A stretch of 64,000 nt of DNA, taken from assembly GCA_032622095.1 (NCBI GenBank), contig CP136063.1, positions 13,867,814-13,931,813 on the forward strand, given 5' to 3'. A model generated the notes under the pieces. That model worked only from the letters and a program-made list of their open reading frames with translations. It ran no database searches and was not told the origin of the DNA. Positions 63,976 through 64,000 of this stretch are shown here, one piece after another (the stretch's first letter is position 1; each line of letters starts with the position of its first letter). Origin of the DNA: Siphonodentalium dalli (Eukaryota; Mollusca; Scaphopoda; Gadilida; Siphonodentaliidae). The position numbers and the translations under genes are program-made.

Positions 63976-64000
63976 AATATATATCTAGTGCATACTTTAC

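Overview
The window looks like metazoan, intron-bearing, AT-rich genomic DNA, most likely from a marine invertebrate. A mollusc or similar lophotrochozoan is my best guess, from the frequent TACATGTA and ACCGGT words, the dispersed palindromic MITEs and the transposon families present, but the species cannot be fixed from sequence alone. No intact host gene is visible. Most recognisable content is layered mobile DNA: LINEs, an LTR element, hAT-type DNA transposons, decayed transposase-like genes of several families, and many small inverted-repeat elements (MITEs).

Region by region. 0-13.3 kb: a Cys-rich exon-like remnant, two copies of a family built of palindromic TTAAGC words, several MITEs, and a large inverted/tandem repeat complex at 8.45-10.3 kb. 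13.3-22.1 kb: an LTR retrotransposon 3' part. Its last coding segment is interrupted by two near-identical TTAA-flanked MITEs, and its 3' LTR is interrupted by a nearly complete L1/Tx1-like LINE. 22-31 kb: a LINE tail, more MITEs (one a perfect 156-bp palindrome), and an inverted copy of the TTAAGC-word element. 31.7-35.6 kb: two diverged, broken copies of one transposase-like family. 36-42 kb: tandem repeats, a LINE RT scrap, and a tyrosine-recombinase-like fragment running in frame into a hAT transposase pseudogene that ends at a canonical hAT terminus. 42-51 kb: a DUF6589-type pseudogene, a MULE-like pseudogene and a retroelement gag-like ORF. 53-62.3 kb: exon-like segments with canonical splice sites, an internally deleted hAT inside an apparent intron, a 2.3-kb 19-bp minisatellite carrying its own MITE, and exons from what look like two tandem DUF4806-type genes. 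62.3-64 kb: little except a terminal palindromic MITE.

The most unusual signal is a ~69-bp hairpin (GCCAATGCATTCTC...GAGAATGCATTGGC). It lies inside three different TTAA-flanked MITE families whose sub-terminal sequences differ. In the complete four-copy family it occurs twice per element, the two hairpins being exact inverted copies of each other. Family names (DUF4806, DUF6589, DUF7869, DUF1759, L1/Tx1, hAT, piggyBac) are from memory of family patterns and were not checked by search.
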